Assembly (NCBI RefSeq): GCF_030160635.1
Contig: NZ_BSOS01000073.1
Location: 62,001-126,000, forward strand
Direction: 5' to 3'
DNA from: Acidocella aquatica
GTDB taxonomy: Bacteria; Pseudomonadota; Alphaproteobacteria; Acetobacterales; Acetobacteraceae
Length of the DNA stretch: 64,000 bases
Shown: piece by piece, positions 1 through 9,640 of the stretch
How positions within the stretch are numbered: position 1 is the stretch's first letter
Layout of the letters: each line of letters opens with the position of its first letter
Made by a program: the position numbers and the translations under genes
Notes under the pieces: generated by a model
Databases searched by the model: none
The model's input: only the letters and a program-made list of their open reading frames with translations
What the model was told of the DNA's origin: nothing

Positions 1-1
1 C

Positions 2-148
2 TCCGACGTTTCCGCCTTCCTCGCCTGGTCCGCCGACCCGAACCTGAACGCGCGCCACGAGATCGGTCTGCGCGCCGTTCTCTTCCTGGCGTTTCTGAGC
101 ATCATCGCCATCGCGGCGAAGCGCAAAATTTGGCGCGAGACGGCCTAA
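2..148 (+). CDS. petC: Cytochrome c1, C-terminal end only (partial)
   Basis: Only the last 48 codons are inside the window. They read SDVSAFLAWSADP, then one hydrophobic membrane anchor of about 16 residues, then a short basic tail ending at TAA 146-148. The conserved DVSAFLxWxxxP stretch followed by a single C-terminal anchor is the hallmark of cytochrome c1 of the bc1 complex, which carries electrons from the Rieske protein to cytochrome c on the periplasmic side of the inner membrane. The haem-binding part lies upstream of the window. The gene is followed at once by a strong terminator, so it is probably the last gene of a petABC operon. Confidence 0.85.
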   Translation, partial: SDVSAFLAWSADPNLNARHEIGLRAVLFLAFLSIIAIAAKRKIWRETA

Positions 149-178
149 CCCCGCCTCAACCCCCTGGCCACTCAAAAA

Positions 179-206
179 CGGCGCCTCACCCGAGGCGCCG
201 TTTTTT
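179..206 (+). terminator. Rho-independent terminator after petC
   Basis: A 9-bp GC-rich stem (179-187 with 192-200) closes a 4-nt loop and is followed by six T residues at 201-206. It sits 30 nt after the petC stop and before mtnP, so it separates the two transcription units. Confidence 0.9.
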
Positions 207-277
207 ATTCGCCCATAGTCAAACCCGCGCGAAAACCCTAAACGGGCGCAAATTCATTCTCCATAAAGGGCGCAGGC

Positions 278-1156
<879 letters not shown>

Positions 1157-1262
1157 GCGCGATCGTTTGAGGTTCGCTCAACCGAGCGAGCCGAAAGCGT
1201 GAATCGCCCTCAGAAAATGGCCAGAGCCTGATCGCACTTAAAGCGATCAGGCATAAGCTCTA
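1157..1262 (+). repeat. Dispersed two-hairpin element, copy A
   Basis: First of four copies of a roughly 105-bp intergenic element; the others start near 14256, 31704 and 48791. It holds hairpin 1 (GGTTCGCTC, 4-nt loop, GAGCGAGCC), an asymmetric spacer containing GTGAATCGCCCTC, and hairpin 2 (CTGATCGC, loop ACTTAAA, GCGATCAG). This copy has four extra bases (ATAA) in the outer right arm of hairpin 2. It lies between convergent mtnP and lysE, and its last bases provide the lysE stop codon. Confidence 0.85.
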
Positions 1263-1877
1263 AACCGCGCTTGCCACCAGGCTGGCGGCGATGGCGAACA
1301 TGATCACCGCGATCACGCCATCGAGCACCCGCCAGGCCAGGGGCCGGGCAAACACCGGCCCCAGCAGCCGCGCGCCAAAGCCCAACAGCGAGAACCAAAC
1401 CGCCGAGGCCGCGACCGCGCCCAGCGTATAAGCGCCGCGCGCCATCCCTGGATACCGCCCGGCAATCCCCCCCACCAGCACCACCGTATCGAGATACACG
1501 TGCGGGTTGAGCAGCGAGACCGCGAGCACCGTGCGCGCCGCCTGCACGGGGGTTAGCCGCGCACCGTCGGTGGGCATCAGACTCTCCGGATGCAGCGCCC
1601 GCCTCACCGCCAACACCCCATACCCGGCGATAAACGCCGCCCCGGCCCAGGAGATCACCTTCAACACATCCGCATGCGCGTGCACAAATCCGCCAAATCC
1701 GGCGGTCCCGGCGATCACCAGCGTGGCGTCAATCCCGATGGCGATGCTCACCAGCAGCCCCACATTGGCCCGCAACAGCCCCTGCCGGAGAATAAACGCG
1801 TTCTGCGCGCCAATGGCCACGATCAACCCGGCCATGAGGGCGAAACCGGACAGCGCCGGGGCAAGCAAATTGTTCAT
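1260..1877 (-). CDS. LysE/ArgO-type amino acid exporter
   Basis: A 205-residue inner-membrane protein with about six hydrophobic segments, the usual size and layout for the LysE superfamily, which exports basic or other amino acids. The N-terminal helix carries GAQNAF (residues 23-28) and the middle of the protein NPHVYLDT (124-131); both are typical of the LysE/ArgO branch rather than RhtB. The substrate is therefore probably arginine or lysine, but this cannot be fixed from sequence. The stop codon (TAG, complement of 1260-1262) is made by the end of the repeat element. Divergent from marC, with 54 bp between the starts. No LysG/ArgP regulator is adjacent. Confidence 0.85.
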   Translation of the reverse strand: MNNLLAPALSGFALMAGLIVAIGAQNAFILRQGLLRANVGLLVSIAIGIDATLVIAGTAGFGGFVHAHADVLKVISWAGAAFIAGYGVLAVRRALHPESLMPTDGARLTPVQAARTVLAVSLLNPHVYLDTVVLVGGIAGRYPGMARGAYTLGAVAASAVWFSLLGFGARLLGPVFARPLAWRVLDGVIAVIMFAIAASLVASAV

Positions 1878-1931
1878 GGCCCCGGGCTTACCCCCTTGGT
1901 CTTACCCCAGGCAAGCTGCTAGCCTGCCGCC

Positions 1932-2609
1932 ATGATCCTCACCGGCGCGCTCGCGGCTTTCCTGCTCGCCTTTCCGGCGCTGTTCTCCATCGTCAACCCG
2001 CTGGGCGGCGCCATCATCTTCAACGAGGTCACGACCCAGCAATCCCACGCGCAGCGTGTCGCGCTGGCCCGGCGCGTGGCGGTTTACTCCACCATGGTCA
2101 TGCTGGTCTCGCTCTGGGCCGGCACCTATATCCTCAGCTTCTTCGGCATTTCGCTCAACGCCCTGCGCATCGCGGGCGGCATCGTCGTCTCCATGCGCGC
2201 CTATGAGATGCTCTCGGCACCCGACACCACCTCGGCCCGCAAGGAGCAGGAAGCCCGCCCGGTCGGCGAGGCGCATAGCCAGAATCTCGCGGGCTTCGCC
2301 TTCTTCCCGCTCACCCTGCCCTTCACCACCGGGCCGGGAACCATCGCCGTCGCGGTCTCCCTCGGCACAGTGCGGCCCGACGGCCTCTCGGCCATGGCCG
2401 CTTTCTATGCCGGCGCCAGCCTCGCGGTCCTCACCCTGACTATCCTCATCTGGCTCTCCTACACCACCGCAGACCGCATGGCCGCCATATTGGGCACCGT
2501 CGGGCGGCAGGTCACCTCCCGCATCGCGGCGTTTTTGCTCCTGGGCATCGGCGTACAGATCGCCCTCTCCGGCATTGTGCCCGTATTGCACGAGGCGCTG
2601 GGCAGATAG
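1932..2609 (+). CDS. MarC family integral membrane protein
   Basis: A 225-residue protein with six predicted membrane segments. It begins with a hydrophobic helix and the motif FSIVNPLGG, then AFFPLTLPFTTGPGTIA in the middle, both characteristic of the MarC/UPF0056 family. The family's transport substrate is unsettled; the old link to multiple antibiotic resistance was not upheld for E. coli MarC. Length is normal. It precedes a MarR-type regulator by 49 nt on the same strand, but an operator-like palindrome in the gap suggests the following efflux operon has its own promoter. Confidence 0.88.
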   Translation: MILTGALAAFLLAFPALFSIVNPLGGAIIFNEVTTQQSHAQRVALARRVAVYSTMVMLVSLWAGTYILSFFGISLNALRIAGGIVVSMRAYEMLSAPDTTSARKEQEARPVGEAHSQNLAGFAFFPLTLPFTTGPGTIAVAVSLGTVRPDGLSAMAAFYAGASLAVLTLTILIWLSYTTADRMAAILGTVGRQVTSRIAAFLLLGIGVQIALSGIVPVLHEALGR

Positions 2610-2628
2610 GCGCAAAAGCCTGGTGTAA

Positions 2629-2648
2629 ATTATAAGCGCGCTTATAAT
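2629..2648. promoter_or_regulatory. Perfect 20-bp palindrome, putative MarR operator
   Basis: ATTATAAGCGCGCTTATAAT is a perfect inverted repeat placed 10 nt before the marR start. MarR proteins bind palindromes of 16-20 bp and commonly repress their own operon. The TATAA halves could also supply a -10 element, so repressor binding would occlude RNA polymerase. No second copy is evident in this window. Confidence 0.75.
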
Positions 2649-2658
2649 GTAGTCCGCT

Positions 2659-3120
2659 ATGAGCCCAGAATTCGATCGAGATATGTTCATACTGCTGCAT
2701 GACGTGGCCCGGCTGATCCGCGTCGAAGCGGACAAGCGCGCCCGCGTGATGGGCATGACCCGCGCGCAATGGAGCCTGCTGCTGCGTCTCGCCCGCAATC
2801 CCGGCCTCAGCCAGAAGGAAGTCGCCGATCTGCTGGAAGTCGAACCGATCTCGGTCGCCCGGCTGGTGGACCGGCTGGAAGCCGCCGGCCTGGTGGAGCG
2901 CCGCGCCGACGAGCAGGACCGGCGGATCTGGCGCCTGCACCTGCTCCCCAGGGCCACCGCCAAATTGGAGGAAATCACCCGCCAATGGGAGTGTCTCGCC
3001 GCCTTCATCGTCGATGGCATTCCCATCTCCACCCGTGAGACCATCATCAATGGCCTGCAACATATGAAAACCAACCTATTGCAGGTCCCGCCTGCCACCA
3101 CACTCAAGGAGTCGGCATAA
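2659..3120 (+). CDS. MarR family transcriptional regulator of an efflux operon
   Basis: A 153-residue winged-helix protein of normal MarR length. The recognition helix-turn-helix spans roughly residues 50-73 (LSQKEVADLLEVEPISVARL) and the wing with its DEQDRR turn follows at 84-89. It is the first gene of a three-gene operon: its TAA shares a base with the ATG of the membrane fusion gene (TAATG). The arrangement matches emrR-emrA-emrB, so it is probably an autorepressor released by lipophilic or phenolic compounds. The 20-bp palindrome just upstream is the likely operator. Confidence 0.9.
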   Translation: MSPEFDRDMFILLHDVARLIRVEADKRARVMGMTRAQWSLLLRLARNPGLSQKEVADLLEVEPISVARLVDRLEAAGLVERRADEQDRRIWRLHLLPRATAKLEEITRQWECLAAFIVDGIPISTRETIINGLQHMKTNLLQVPPATTLKESA

Positions 3121-4226
3121 TGTCCCAGGCAAACACCGTCGCACGGGAAAAATCCGCCCAGCCGGACCGGCCGGGTGCCGCGGCGGTCCGGCGCATCAAC
3201 CGCAACCGGCTCCTGCGCCCGGTGCTCATGTTCGGTGGCGTGCTGGTGGTGGTGATCGCAACACTTATCTTCTGGCTCACCAGCGGGCGCTATGTCAGCT
3301 CCGACGACACCTATGTCGACGGCGCGAAAGTCTCCCTCTCCACCGATGTCTCCGGCCTGGTCGCGCAAGTCTATGTGCATGACAACCAGCACGTCACCGC
3401 TGGCCAGCCGTTGTTCAGCCTGAGCCAGACCGGCTTCAACATCGCCGTCGCCGCCGCGCGCGCGCAACTGGCCCAGGCCGTGCTGGATGTGAAGGCCGCC
3501 AAGCGCGGCTATGCCCAGGCAGTGGCGCAAATCGGCCAGCAAAAAATCCAGGTCGCCAAGGATCAGGCCGACCTCGCCCGCTTCGCCGCCGTGGTCCGCA
3601 ATGGCGGCGTCACCCGCTCAACCTTCGATGACGCGCAGTTCGCCCTTTCCGCCGATCAGGCCAAGCTCGATGAGCTGCAACAGGCCGCCGGCCTGCAACT
3701 CGCCAAACTCAACGACAACGCCAACATTCCCGTGGAAGACACCCCCGGCTACCAGAGCGCCGAGGCAGCCCTGAACAACGCCCTGGTCTCGCAGAAGGAC
3801 AGCGTCGTGCGCGCCCCCTACTCCGGCTATGTCACCCAGGTCGAGCAGTTGCAGCCGGGCATGTATCTCGCCGCAGGCACCGCCGCCTTCGGTCTGGTCT
3901 CCGATACCGACGTCTTCATCACCAGCCAGCCGAAGGAAGACCAGCTCACCTGGGTGCGTGACGGCCAGAATGTCACCATCACCGTGGACAGCTACCCCGG
4001 CCAGACCTGGAAAGGCGTGGTAGAGAGCATCAGCCCCGCCAGCGGCTCGGAATTCTCCATTCTCCCGGCGCAGAACTCCTCGGGCAACTGGGTCAAGGTG
4101 GTGCAGCGAATCCCCGTGCGCGTCAAAATCACCTCCGGTCCAGATGGCTTCCAGCTACGCGATGGCATGAGCGCCGAAATCTCCATCGACACCCAGCATC
4201 ACAGGCATCTGTCGGACCTCTTCTGA
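3120..4226 (+). CDS. emrA: HlyD/EmrA-type membrane fusion protein
   Basis: A 368-residue periplasmic adaptor anchored by one N-terminal membrane helix (about residues 33-52). The first half of the split lipoyl (barrel-sandwich) domain follows at about 70-97, a coiled-coil hairpin rich in Ala and Gln at about 100-200, and the second lipoyl half begins at DSVVRAPYSGYV, near residue 225. It would link the MFS pump encoded next to an outer-membrane channel for drug or toxic compound export. It overlaps both neighbours (TAATG upstream, TGATG downstream), which implies translational coupling. No TolC gene is present in this window. Confidence 0.9.
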   Translation: MSQANTVAREKSAQPDRPGAAAVRRINRNRLLRPVLMFGGVLVVVIATLIFWLTSGRYVSSDDTYVDGAKVSLSTDVSGLVAQVYVHDNQHVTAGQPLFSLSQTGFNIAVAAARAQLAQAVLDVKAAKRGYAQAVAQIGQQKIQVAKDQADLARFAAVVRNGGVTRSTFDDAQFALSADQAKLDELQQAAGLQLAKLNDNANIPVEDTPGYQSAEAALNNALVSQKDSVVRAPYSGYVTQVEQLQPGMYLAAGTAAFGLVSDTDVFITSQPKEDQLTWVRDGQNVTITVDSYPGQTWKGVVESISPASGSEFSILPAQNSSGNWVKVVQRIPVRVKITSGPDGFQLRDGMSAEISIDTQHHRHLSDLF

Positions 4227-5776
4227 TGTCCGCGGAACAACCCGCCGCCGGGGAGGAGATTCCAAACCGAACCCTGCTCACCGTCTGCCTGATGATCGCG
4301 ACGCTGATGCAGGCGCTGGACACCACCATCGCCAACGTGGCCCTGCCCTATATGCAGGGCACGCTCTCGGCCTCCTACGACCAGATCACCTGGGTGCTGA
4401 CCTCCTACGTCGTCATGGCGGCGATCATGACCGCCCCGGTCGGCTGGCTCTCGGCGCGCTTTGGCCGAAAAAACCTGTTCATCGCCTGCCTCGTGGGTTT
4501 CACCATCACCTCGATGCTCTGCGGCCTCGCCGGGTCGCTGAGCCAGATCGTCGTCTACCGCCTGCTGCAAGGTGCCTTTGGCGCGGCGCTGGTGCCGCTC
4601 AGCCAGTCCACCATGATGGACATCTACCCAGCCGCCCAGCGCGGCACCGCGATGTCCGTCTGGGGCATGGGCGTCATGGTCGGGCCGATCCTGGGCCCCA
4701 CGCTCGGCGGCTACCTCACCGCCAATTTTGACTGGCGTTACGTCTTCTTCGTCAACCTGCCGTTCGGCATCGCCGCCATCGCCGGGCTGGCGCTGCTCAT
4801 GCCCAAGGTCAAGCCGCGCGGCACCAGCAAATTCGACTGGACCGGCTTCACCGTGCTCTCAATCGGCCTCTCAGGGCTGCAGATCGCGCTGGACCGCGGC
4901 CAGGAGCTGGACTGGTTCTCCTCAACCACCGTGATCGGCTGTTTCATCATCGCGGCGCTGGGTTTCTATCTGTTCACCGTGCATATGCTCACCGGGCGCA
5001 ACACCTTCATCCCCCGCGCCGTGTTCGACGACCGTAATTTCCTCGCAGCCCTTATCACCATGGGCTCGGTCGGCATGGTGCTGCTGGCCTCTTCCGCGCT
5101 GCTGGCGCCCTATCTGGAAAACCTGGGCAACTACCCGGTGGCCACCGCGGGCCTTATCATGGCCCCGCGCGGCGCGGGCACCATGGCCGCGATGCTCATC
5201 GCCGGGCGCCTGGTCAACCGCACCGACGCGCGCCTGCTCATGCTCTTTGGCTACATCGTGCTCGGCTTTTCCATCTACATGCAGATCGGCTGGACGCCCG
5301 ATGTCACCCAATCCTACATAGCCCTCACCATCGGCATCCAGGGTTTTGGCCTGGGCTTCGTCTTCGTGCCGCTACAGGTCGTCGCCTTCTACACGCTCCC
5401 GGCCGAACTGCGCACCCAGGGCACCTCCCTGCTCAGCCTGGTGCGCAACGTCGGCAGCGCGGTGGGCATCTCGGTCACCTCCGCGCTGCTGAGCCGCGCC
5501 ACCCAATATGTCCACGCCAACCTGGCGCAATTCATCACCCCGTTCAGCCGGCAGCTACAGACCGGCGGCGCGGTGAGCCAGCTGCTCAACCCCGCCACCC
5601 CCCGCGGCGCCGCGCTGCTCGACTCCATGATCAACACCCAGGCGCAGATCATTGCGTATATGGATGACTATAAATTCATGCTGTTCAGCACCATCCCCGC
5701 GATGGCCTGCCTGCTGTTGATGCGCCGCCCCGAGATCAGCCGGCCCGCCGCCCTCGACCACGCCGCCTTCGAATAA
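4226..5776 (+). CDS. emrB: DHA2 family (EmrB/QacA) drug:H+ antiporter
   Basis: A 516-residue, 14-helix major facilitator of the DHA2 family. It has LDTTIANVALPYMQG in the first helix (motif D1), the loop 2-3 motif A as GWLSARFGRK, and motif C as GMGVMVGPILGPTLGG, which marks antiporters. With the adjacent EmrA-like adaptor it should form an inner-membrane efflux complex. Its ATG shares a base with the preceding TGA. The symbol reflects operon architecture; actual substrates are unknown. Length is normal and no catalytic residue appears lost. Confidence 0.9.
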   Translation: MSAEQPAAGEEIPNRTLLTVCLMIATLMQALDTTIANVALPYMQGTLSASYDQITWVLTSYVVMAAIMTAPVGWLSARFGRKNLFIACLVGFTITSMLCGLAGSLSQIVVYRLLQGAFGAALVPLSQSTMMDIYPAAQRGTAMSVWGMGVMVGPILGPTLGGYLTANFDWRYVFFVNLPFGIAAIAGLALLMPKVKPRGTSKFDWTGFTVLSIGLSGLQIALDRGQELDWFSSTTVIGCFIIAALGFYLFTVHMLTGRNTFIPRAVFDDRNFLAALITMGSVGMVLLASSALLAPYLENLGNYPVATAGLIMAPRGAGTMAAMLIAGRLVNRTDARLLMLFGYIVLGFSIYMQIGWTPDVTQSYIALTIGIQGFGLGFVFVPLQVVAFYTLPAELRTQGTSLLSLVRNVGSAVGISVTSALLSRATQYVHANLAQFITPFSRQLQTGGAVSQLLNPATPRGAALLDSMINTQAQIIAYMDDYKFMLFSTIPAMACLLLMRRPEISRPAALDHAAFE

Positions 5777-5843
5777 TCCACCCGCCGCGGCTGTCGACAA
5801 CCCAGCCTTAACTGCCGCATGGTAGCGCTGGAGGACACGAGCA

Positions 5844-8800
5844 TTGGCGGATAATTTGCAGACCGAAATCATGGTGATCCGCCAGAGCGGATTGTTTCTC
5901 TCGCCGTGGTATCTCTCGCAGCACCGCGAGGCCGAAGCCCGCGGCGAGGACGGCGTTTCGCATTTCTGCCAGATCGGCTGGCGCCAGGGCGCGCGCCCCA
6001 ACCCGTATTTCGACCCCGGCTGGTATCTCGCCCAAAACCCTGAAATCGCCGCCGCGAATGTCAACCCGCTGCTGCACTACATCGCCTTCGGCGACGCCGA
6101 GGGCCGCGACCCCTCGCCCTATTTCTCCGTGCGCTGGTACCGTGAAACCTACGGCCTGGCCGCGCGGGACCTCTGCCTGAAACACTACCTGGACCGCCGG
6201 TTCACCGGTCAGGTCAACCCCGTGCCGCTGTTCGATGCCGCCCATTACCTGGAACATAACCCAGACGTCGCCGCCGGCGGCGCTGACCCGTTCGAGCATT
6301 TTCTCGTCTTCGGCGCCACCGAGGGCCGCAACCCCTCGGCCGCGTTTGACATCGCCTTCTACCTCAACCGTTACGCGGGCATGCTGGGCGGGCAAAACCC
6401 GCTGTTGCACTACCTCGCCAACCGCGAAAGCGGGATGTTCATGCCCGCCCGGCCCGAGCACGAAGGCCTGGTTCCGGCCGCCCTCAAACACGCCACCCGC
6501 CCCTCGCCGCATTTCGAGGAATTGCGCCCCCTCCCCGCCCATGCCAAGCGCAAAGCCAAGCTGCTGGCCTATTACCTGCCGCAGTTCCACCAGATCCCCG
6601 AGAACGACGCCTGGTGGGGCAAGGGCTTCACCGACTGGACCAACCTCGGCCGCGCCCTGCCGCGTTTCGTTGGTCATCTGCAACCGCGCATCCCGCGCGA
6701 CCTTGGCTATTATTCGCTGGACAATCCCGCCACCCTGCGCCGCCAGATCGAGATGGCCAAAGGCGCCGGGCTTTCAGGCTTCGTTTTCTACACCTACTGG
6801 TTCAACCGCCACCGCCTCCTCGAGGCGCCGCTGGAGCAACTGCTCGCCGACCCGAGCCTGGATTTTCCGTTCTGCGTGATGTGGGCGAACGAAAACTGGA
6901 CCCGCCGTTGGGACGGCCTGGAAAACGAAGTGCTGATCGCGCAGGAATATCTGGACAGCGACGATGCCGCCCTCATCGCCTGCTACGCGCGGCTTTTCGC
7001 CGACCCGCGCTACATCCGCATCCAAGGCCGCCCGCTCTGGATGATCTACCGCGTCACCCTGATCCCCGGCGCCACCGCGCGCATCGCAAAATGGCGCCGG
7101 ATGTTCCACGAACTGCACAACGAAAACCCGTTGATCGTCATGGCCCAGAGCCTGGGCGATTACGACCCAGCGCCCTACGGGCTGGACGGCGCGGTGGAAT
7201 TCCCCCCTCACAAGCTCAGCCAGGAAACCGAGCGCCTCAACGGCACGCTCGACCTGCTGGACCCTGATTTCATCGCCACCGTGCATGACTACAACGCCAT
7301 CGCGCAAACCTCACTGACGATGAAAACGCCAGATTACCCGCTGATCAAAACCATCGTCCCCGGCTGGGACAACGACCCCCGCCGCGAGGGGAAGGGATTG
7401 GTCCTGCACGGCGCCACGCCGGACAAATACCAGGCATGGCTCGAGAAACTCATAGACCAAACCACACAAAAACCATTCCACGGCGAGCCGGTCCTGTGCG
7501 TGAACGCCTGGAACGAATGGGCCGAGGGCGCCTTTCTGGAGCCTGACGTTCATTTCGGCGCCGCCTTCCTCAACGCCACCGGCCGCGCCATCTGCGAGCG
7601 AGACACCGCCGAATTCGCCGCCGGAATCCTGCTCATTGGCCACGATGCGCAGCCGCACGGCGCACAGCTTCTGCTGCTGCACCTCGCGCGCCGCCTGCGC
7701 CGCCAATGGGGCATCAAGATCCACCTCCTGCTGCTCGGCGTCGGCCCGCTGCTCGGCCCATATTATGAGACAGCCGAGGTCAGCGTCGCCTACGACAAAA
7801 CCATCATCGGCAATCTGCTCGACAAATACCGCGCCGCCGGCATCCGCACCGCCATCGTCAACTCCGCGGCCTCCGCGCGCGTGGTCCCCTGGCTGGAACA
7901 TCGCGGCATCCGCGCCACACTGCTGGTGCATGAAATGCCGCAGTTGCTGCAGGAATATAACCTCGAAATCCAGGCCCGCCTCGGCGCCGCCGCCGCCAGC
8001 CATCTGGTGTTCTCCTCCAGCTACGCCGCGGCGACATTCAGCGCCGCGGTCAATCTGCAAACCACGAACAGCATCATCCTGCCACAAGGCAATTACCAGA
8101 ACATGACGTTCGACGCCGCCGCGCGGGAGCGCACCCGCCGCGAGCTCAACATCGAGGACGAAGACTTCCTCGTGCTTGGCGCCGGCTTCGCGCATATCCG
8201 CAAGGGGTTCGATCTCTTCCTGCAACTGGCACGTAAATTCACAGCCTTGCGCGGCGGCGTCCATTTCGTCTGGGTTGGCGACATCCAGCCCGTGCTGAAA
8301 ACCTATCTCGCCCCGGAAATGAACAAGCTGATCGCCACCGGCCGTTTCCACCACATCCCCTTCACCGAGCGCATCGCCGAATATTTCTCCGCCGCTGACA
8401 TCTTCGCCCTCACCTCGCGCGAGGACCCCTACCCGACCGTGGTGATGGAAGCCCTCGCCTGCGGCGTCCCTTGCGTTGCCTTCGACGAATCCGGCGGCAT
8501 CCCCGAGCTGCTGCGCCGCGAGAAAGCCGGGCGCGTCGCCAAACTCGGCGATGCCGAGGATTTCCTGGCGCAGATGACCAGCCTGCTCGACCATGAAAAA
8601 CTGCAACTCCTCCGCCCGCGCCTCGCCGCCATGGCCGCGCAGAAATTTGACTTCCCCGCCTATGTGGAAAAACTCCTGCGCCTGAGCCAACCCGGCCTGC
8701 AAAGCGTCAGCGCCGCCGTCATCAACTACAACTACGCGCGCCACCTGCCCGAGCGTCTGGATTCAATTTTCGCGCAAACCTACCCGCTGGCGGAAATCCT

Positions 8801-9599
8801 CCTCCTCGACGACGCCTCGCCGGACGACTCCCTTACCATCGCCCAGGCCACCGCGGAGGCCGCCAACCGCGAGATCCGCATCATCGCCAACAAAAAAAAC
8901 GCGGGCTCCGTCTTCGCGCAATGGCGCCGCGCCGCGCGCGAGGCCAAAGGCGAATTCATCTGGCTCTGCGAGGCGGACGACAGCGCCGCCCCCAGCTTCC
9001 TCTCGCGCCTGATGGAAGCGATGAGCGGCGCCAAAGCCCCCTTGCTCGCCTTCACCGACAGCCGCGCCGTGGACGAGACCGGCAAACAGGTCATGCCCAG
9101 CTACCAATCCTATTATTTCGATTCCGGCGTGAAGGAACTCGCAGCCTCGGGCCTATGGGACGCGCAGGCCTTCGCGCAGCGCATCCTCACCGTGCGCAAC
9201 CTTATCCCCAATGTCAGCGCCGTGCTCTGGCGGCGCGAGGCGCTGCTGGCAGCGCTTGATAACCTGCCCGAACTCGAGACCTGGCGCCTCGCCGGGGACT
9301 GGCTGCTCTATCTCACTTTGTTAGCCGGGCAGGCGGGCAGCGTGGTGTATCTGGCCGAACCACTCAACACCCACCGCCGGCACGCCGGCGGTGTCACGCA
9401 ACGCCTCTCCCCCAAGGCGCACGCCGCCGAAATCGCCGCCATGCATAAAATCATCGTGAAAACCCTGAAACCCGGAAAATCCACCCAGGCGGAACAGGCC
9501 GCCTACCTCGCCCGCGTCACCGCCCAGCTCAACGCCGCCGCACTCAACACAACCGCGGCAAAACCCGCCAGAGCGGTTGCGCGCAGGCGCAATGTCTGA
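5844..9599 (+). CDS. Three-domain glycosyltransferase: WbsX-like + GT4 + GT2
   Basis: A very large 1251-residue protein with at least four parts. Residues about 10-210 hold four to five copies of a roughly 40-residue module of the form (F)D-x-x-WYL-x-x-NP...NPLxHYxxFGxxEGRxPSP. Residues about 230-580 are a WbsX-type domain (KLLAYYLPQFHQIPEND, later CVNAWNEWAEGAFLEPD), related to GH99-like enzymes. Residues about 590-945 are a GT4 domain ending in the EDPYPTVVMEALACG nucleotide-sugar site. Residues about 955-1190 are a GT2 domain (INYNYARHLPERL, LLDDASPDDS, EADDS). The start is a TTG at 5844 with GGAGGA 8 nt upstream; an ATG lies nine codons in. It precedes the dTDP-rhamnose operon, so it probably assembles a rhamnose-containing O-antigen or exopolysaccharide. 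Confidence 0.87.
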   Translation: MADNLQTEIMVIRQSGLFLSPWYLSQHREAEARGEDGVSHFCQIGWRQGARPNPYFDPGWYLAQNPEIAAANVNPLLHYIAFGDAEGRDPSPYFSVRWYRETYGLAARDLCLKHYLDRRFTGQVNPVPLFDAAHYLEHNPDVAAGGADPFEHFLVFGATEGRNPSAAFDIAFYLNRYAGMLGGQNPLLHYLANRESGMFMPARPEHEGLVPAALKHATRPSPHFEELRPLPAHAKRKAKLLAYYLPQFHQIPENDAWWGKGFTDWTNLGRALPRFVGHLQPRIPRDLGYYSLDNPATLRRQIEMAKGAGLSGFVFYTYWFNRHRLLEAPLEQLLADPSLDFPFCVMWANENWTRRWDGLENEVLIAQEYLDSDDAALIACYARLFADPRYIRIQGRPLWMIYRVTLIPGATARIAKWRRMFHELHNENPLIVMAQSLGDYDPAPYGLDGAVEFPPHKLSQETERLNGTLDLLDPDFIATVHDYNAIAQTSLTMKTPDYPLIKTIVPGWDNDPRREGKGLVLHGATPDKYQAWLEKLIDQTTQKPFHGEPVLCVNAWNEWAEGAFLEPDVHFGAAFLNATGRAICERDTAEFAAGILLIGHDAQPHGAQLLLLHLARRLRRQWGIKIHLLLLGVGPLLGPYYETAEVSVAYDKTIIGNLLDKYRAAGIRTAIVNSAASARVVPWLEHRGIRATLLVHEMPQLLQEYNLEIQARLGAAAASHLVFSSSYAAATFSAAVNLQTTNSIILPQGNYQNMTFDAAARERTRRELNIEDEDFLVLGAGFAHIRKGFDLFLQLARKFTALRGGVHFVWVGDIQPVLKTYLAPEMNKLIATGRFHHIPFTERIAEYFSAADIFALTSREDPYPTVVMEALACGVPCVAFDESGGIPELLRREKAGRVAKLGDAEDFLAQMTSLLDHEKLQLLRPRLAAMAAQKFDFPAYVEKLLRLSQPGLQSVSAAVINYNYARHLPERLDSIFAQTYPLAEILLLDDASPDDSLTIAQATAEAANREIRIIANKKNAGSVFAQWRRAAREAKGEFIWLCEADDSAAPSFLSRLMEAMSGAKAPLLAFTDSRAVDETGKQVMPSYQSYYFDSGVKELAASGLWDAQAFAQRILTVRNLIPNVSAVLWRREALLAALDNLPELETWRLAGDWLLYLTLLAGQAGSVVYLAEPLNTHRRHAGGVTQRLSPKAHAAEIAAMHKIIVKTLKPGKSTQAEQAAYLARVTAQLNAAALNTTAAKPARAVARRRNV

Positions 9600-9640
9600 T
9601 TGAACGGCCCCGTCAAGATCGCCTTACACCAGGATGTTGC

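Noticed and set aside
1902-3542. 546-codon open frame on the minus strand across marC, marR and emrA
   Set aside because: It is antisense to three well-supported genes, its translation is low-complexity and matches no family; a GC-rich shadow frame.
7311-8744. 477-codon open frame on the minus strand inside the glycosyltransferase fusion
   Set aside because: Antisense to a clear GT4 domain; composition typical of reverse-frame shadow (Gly/Glu/Ala-rich).
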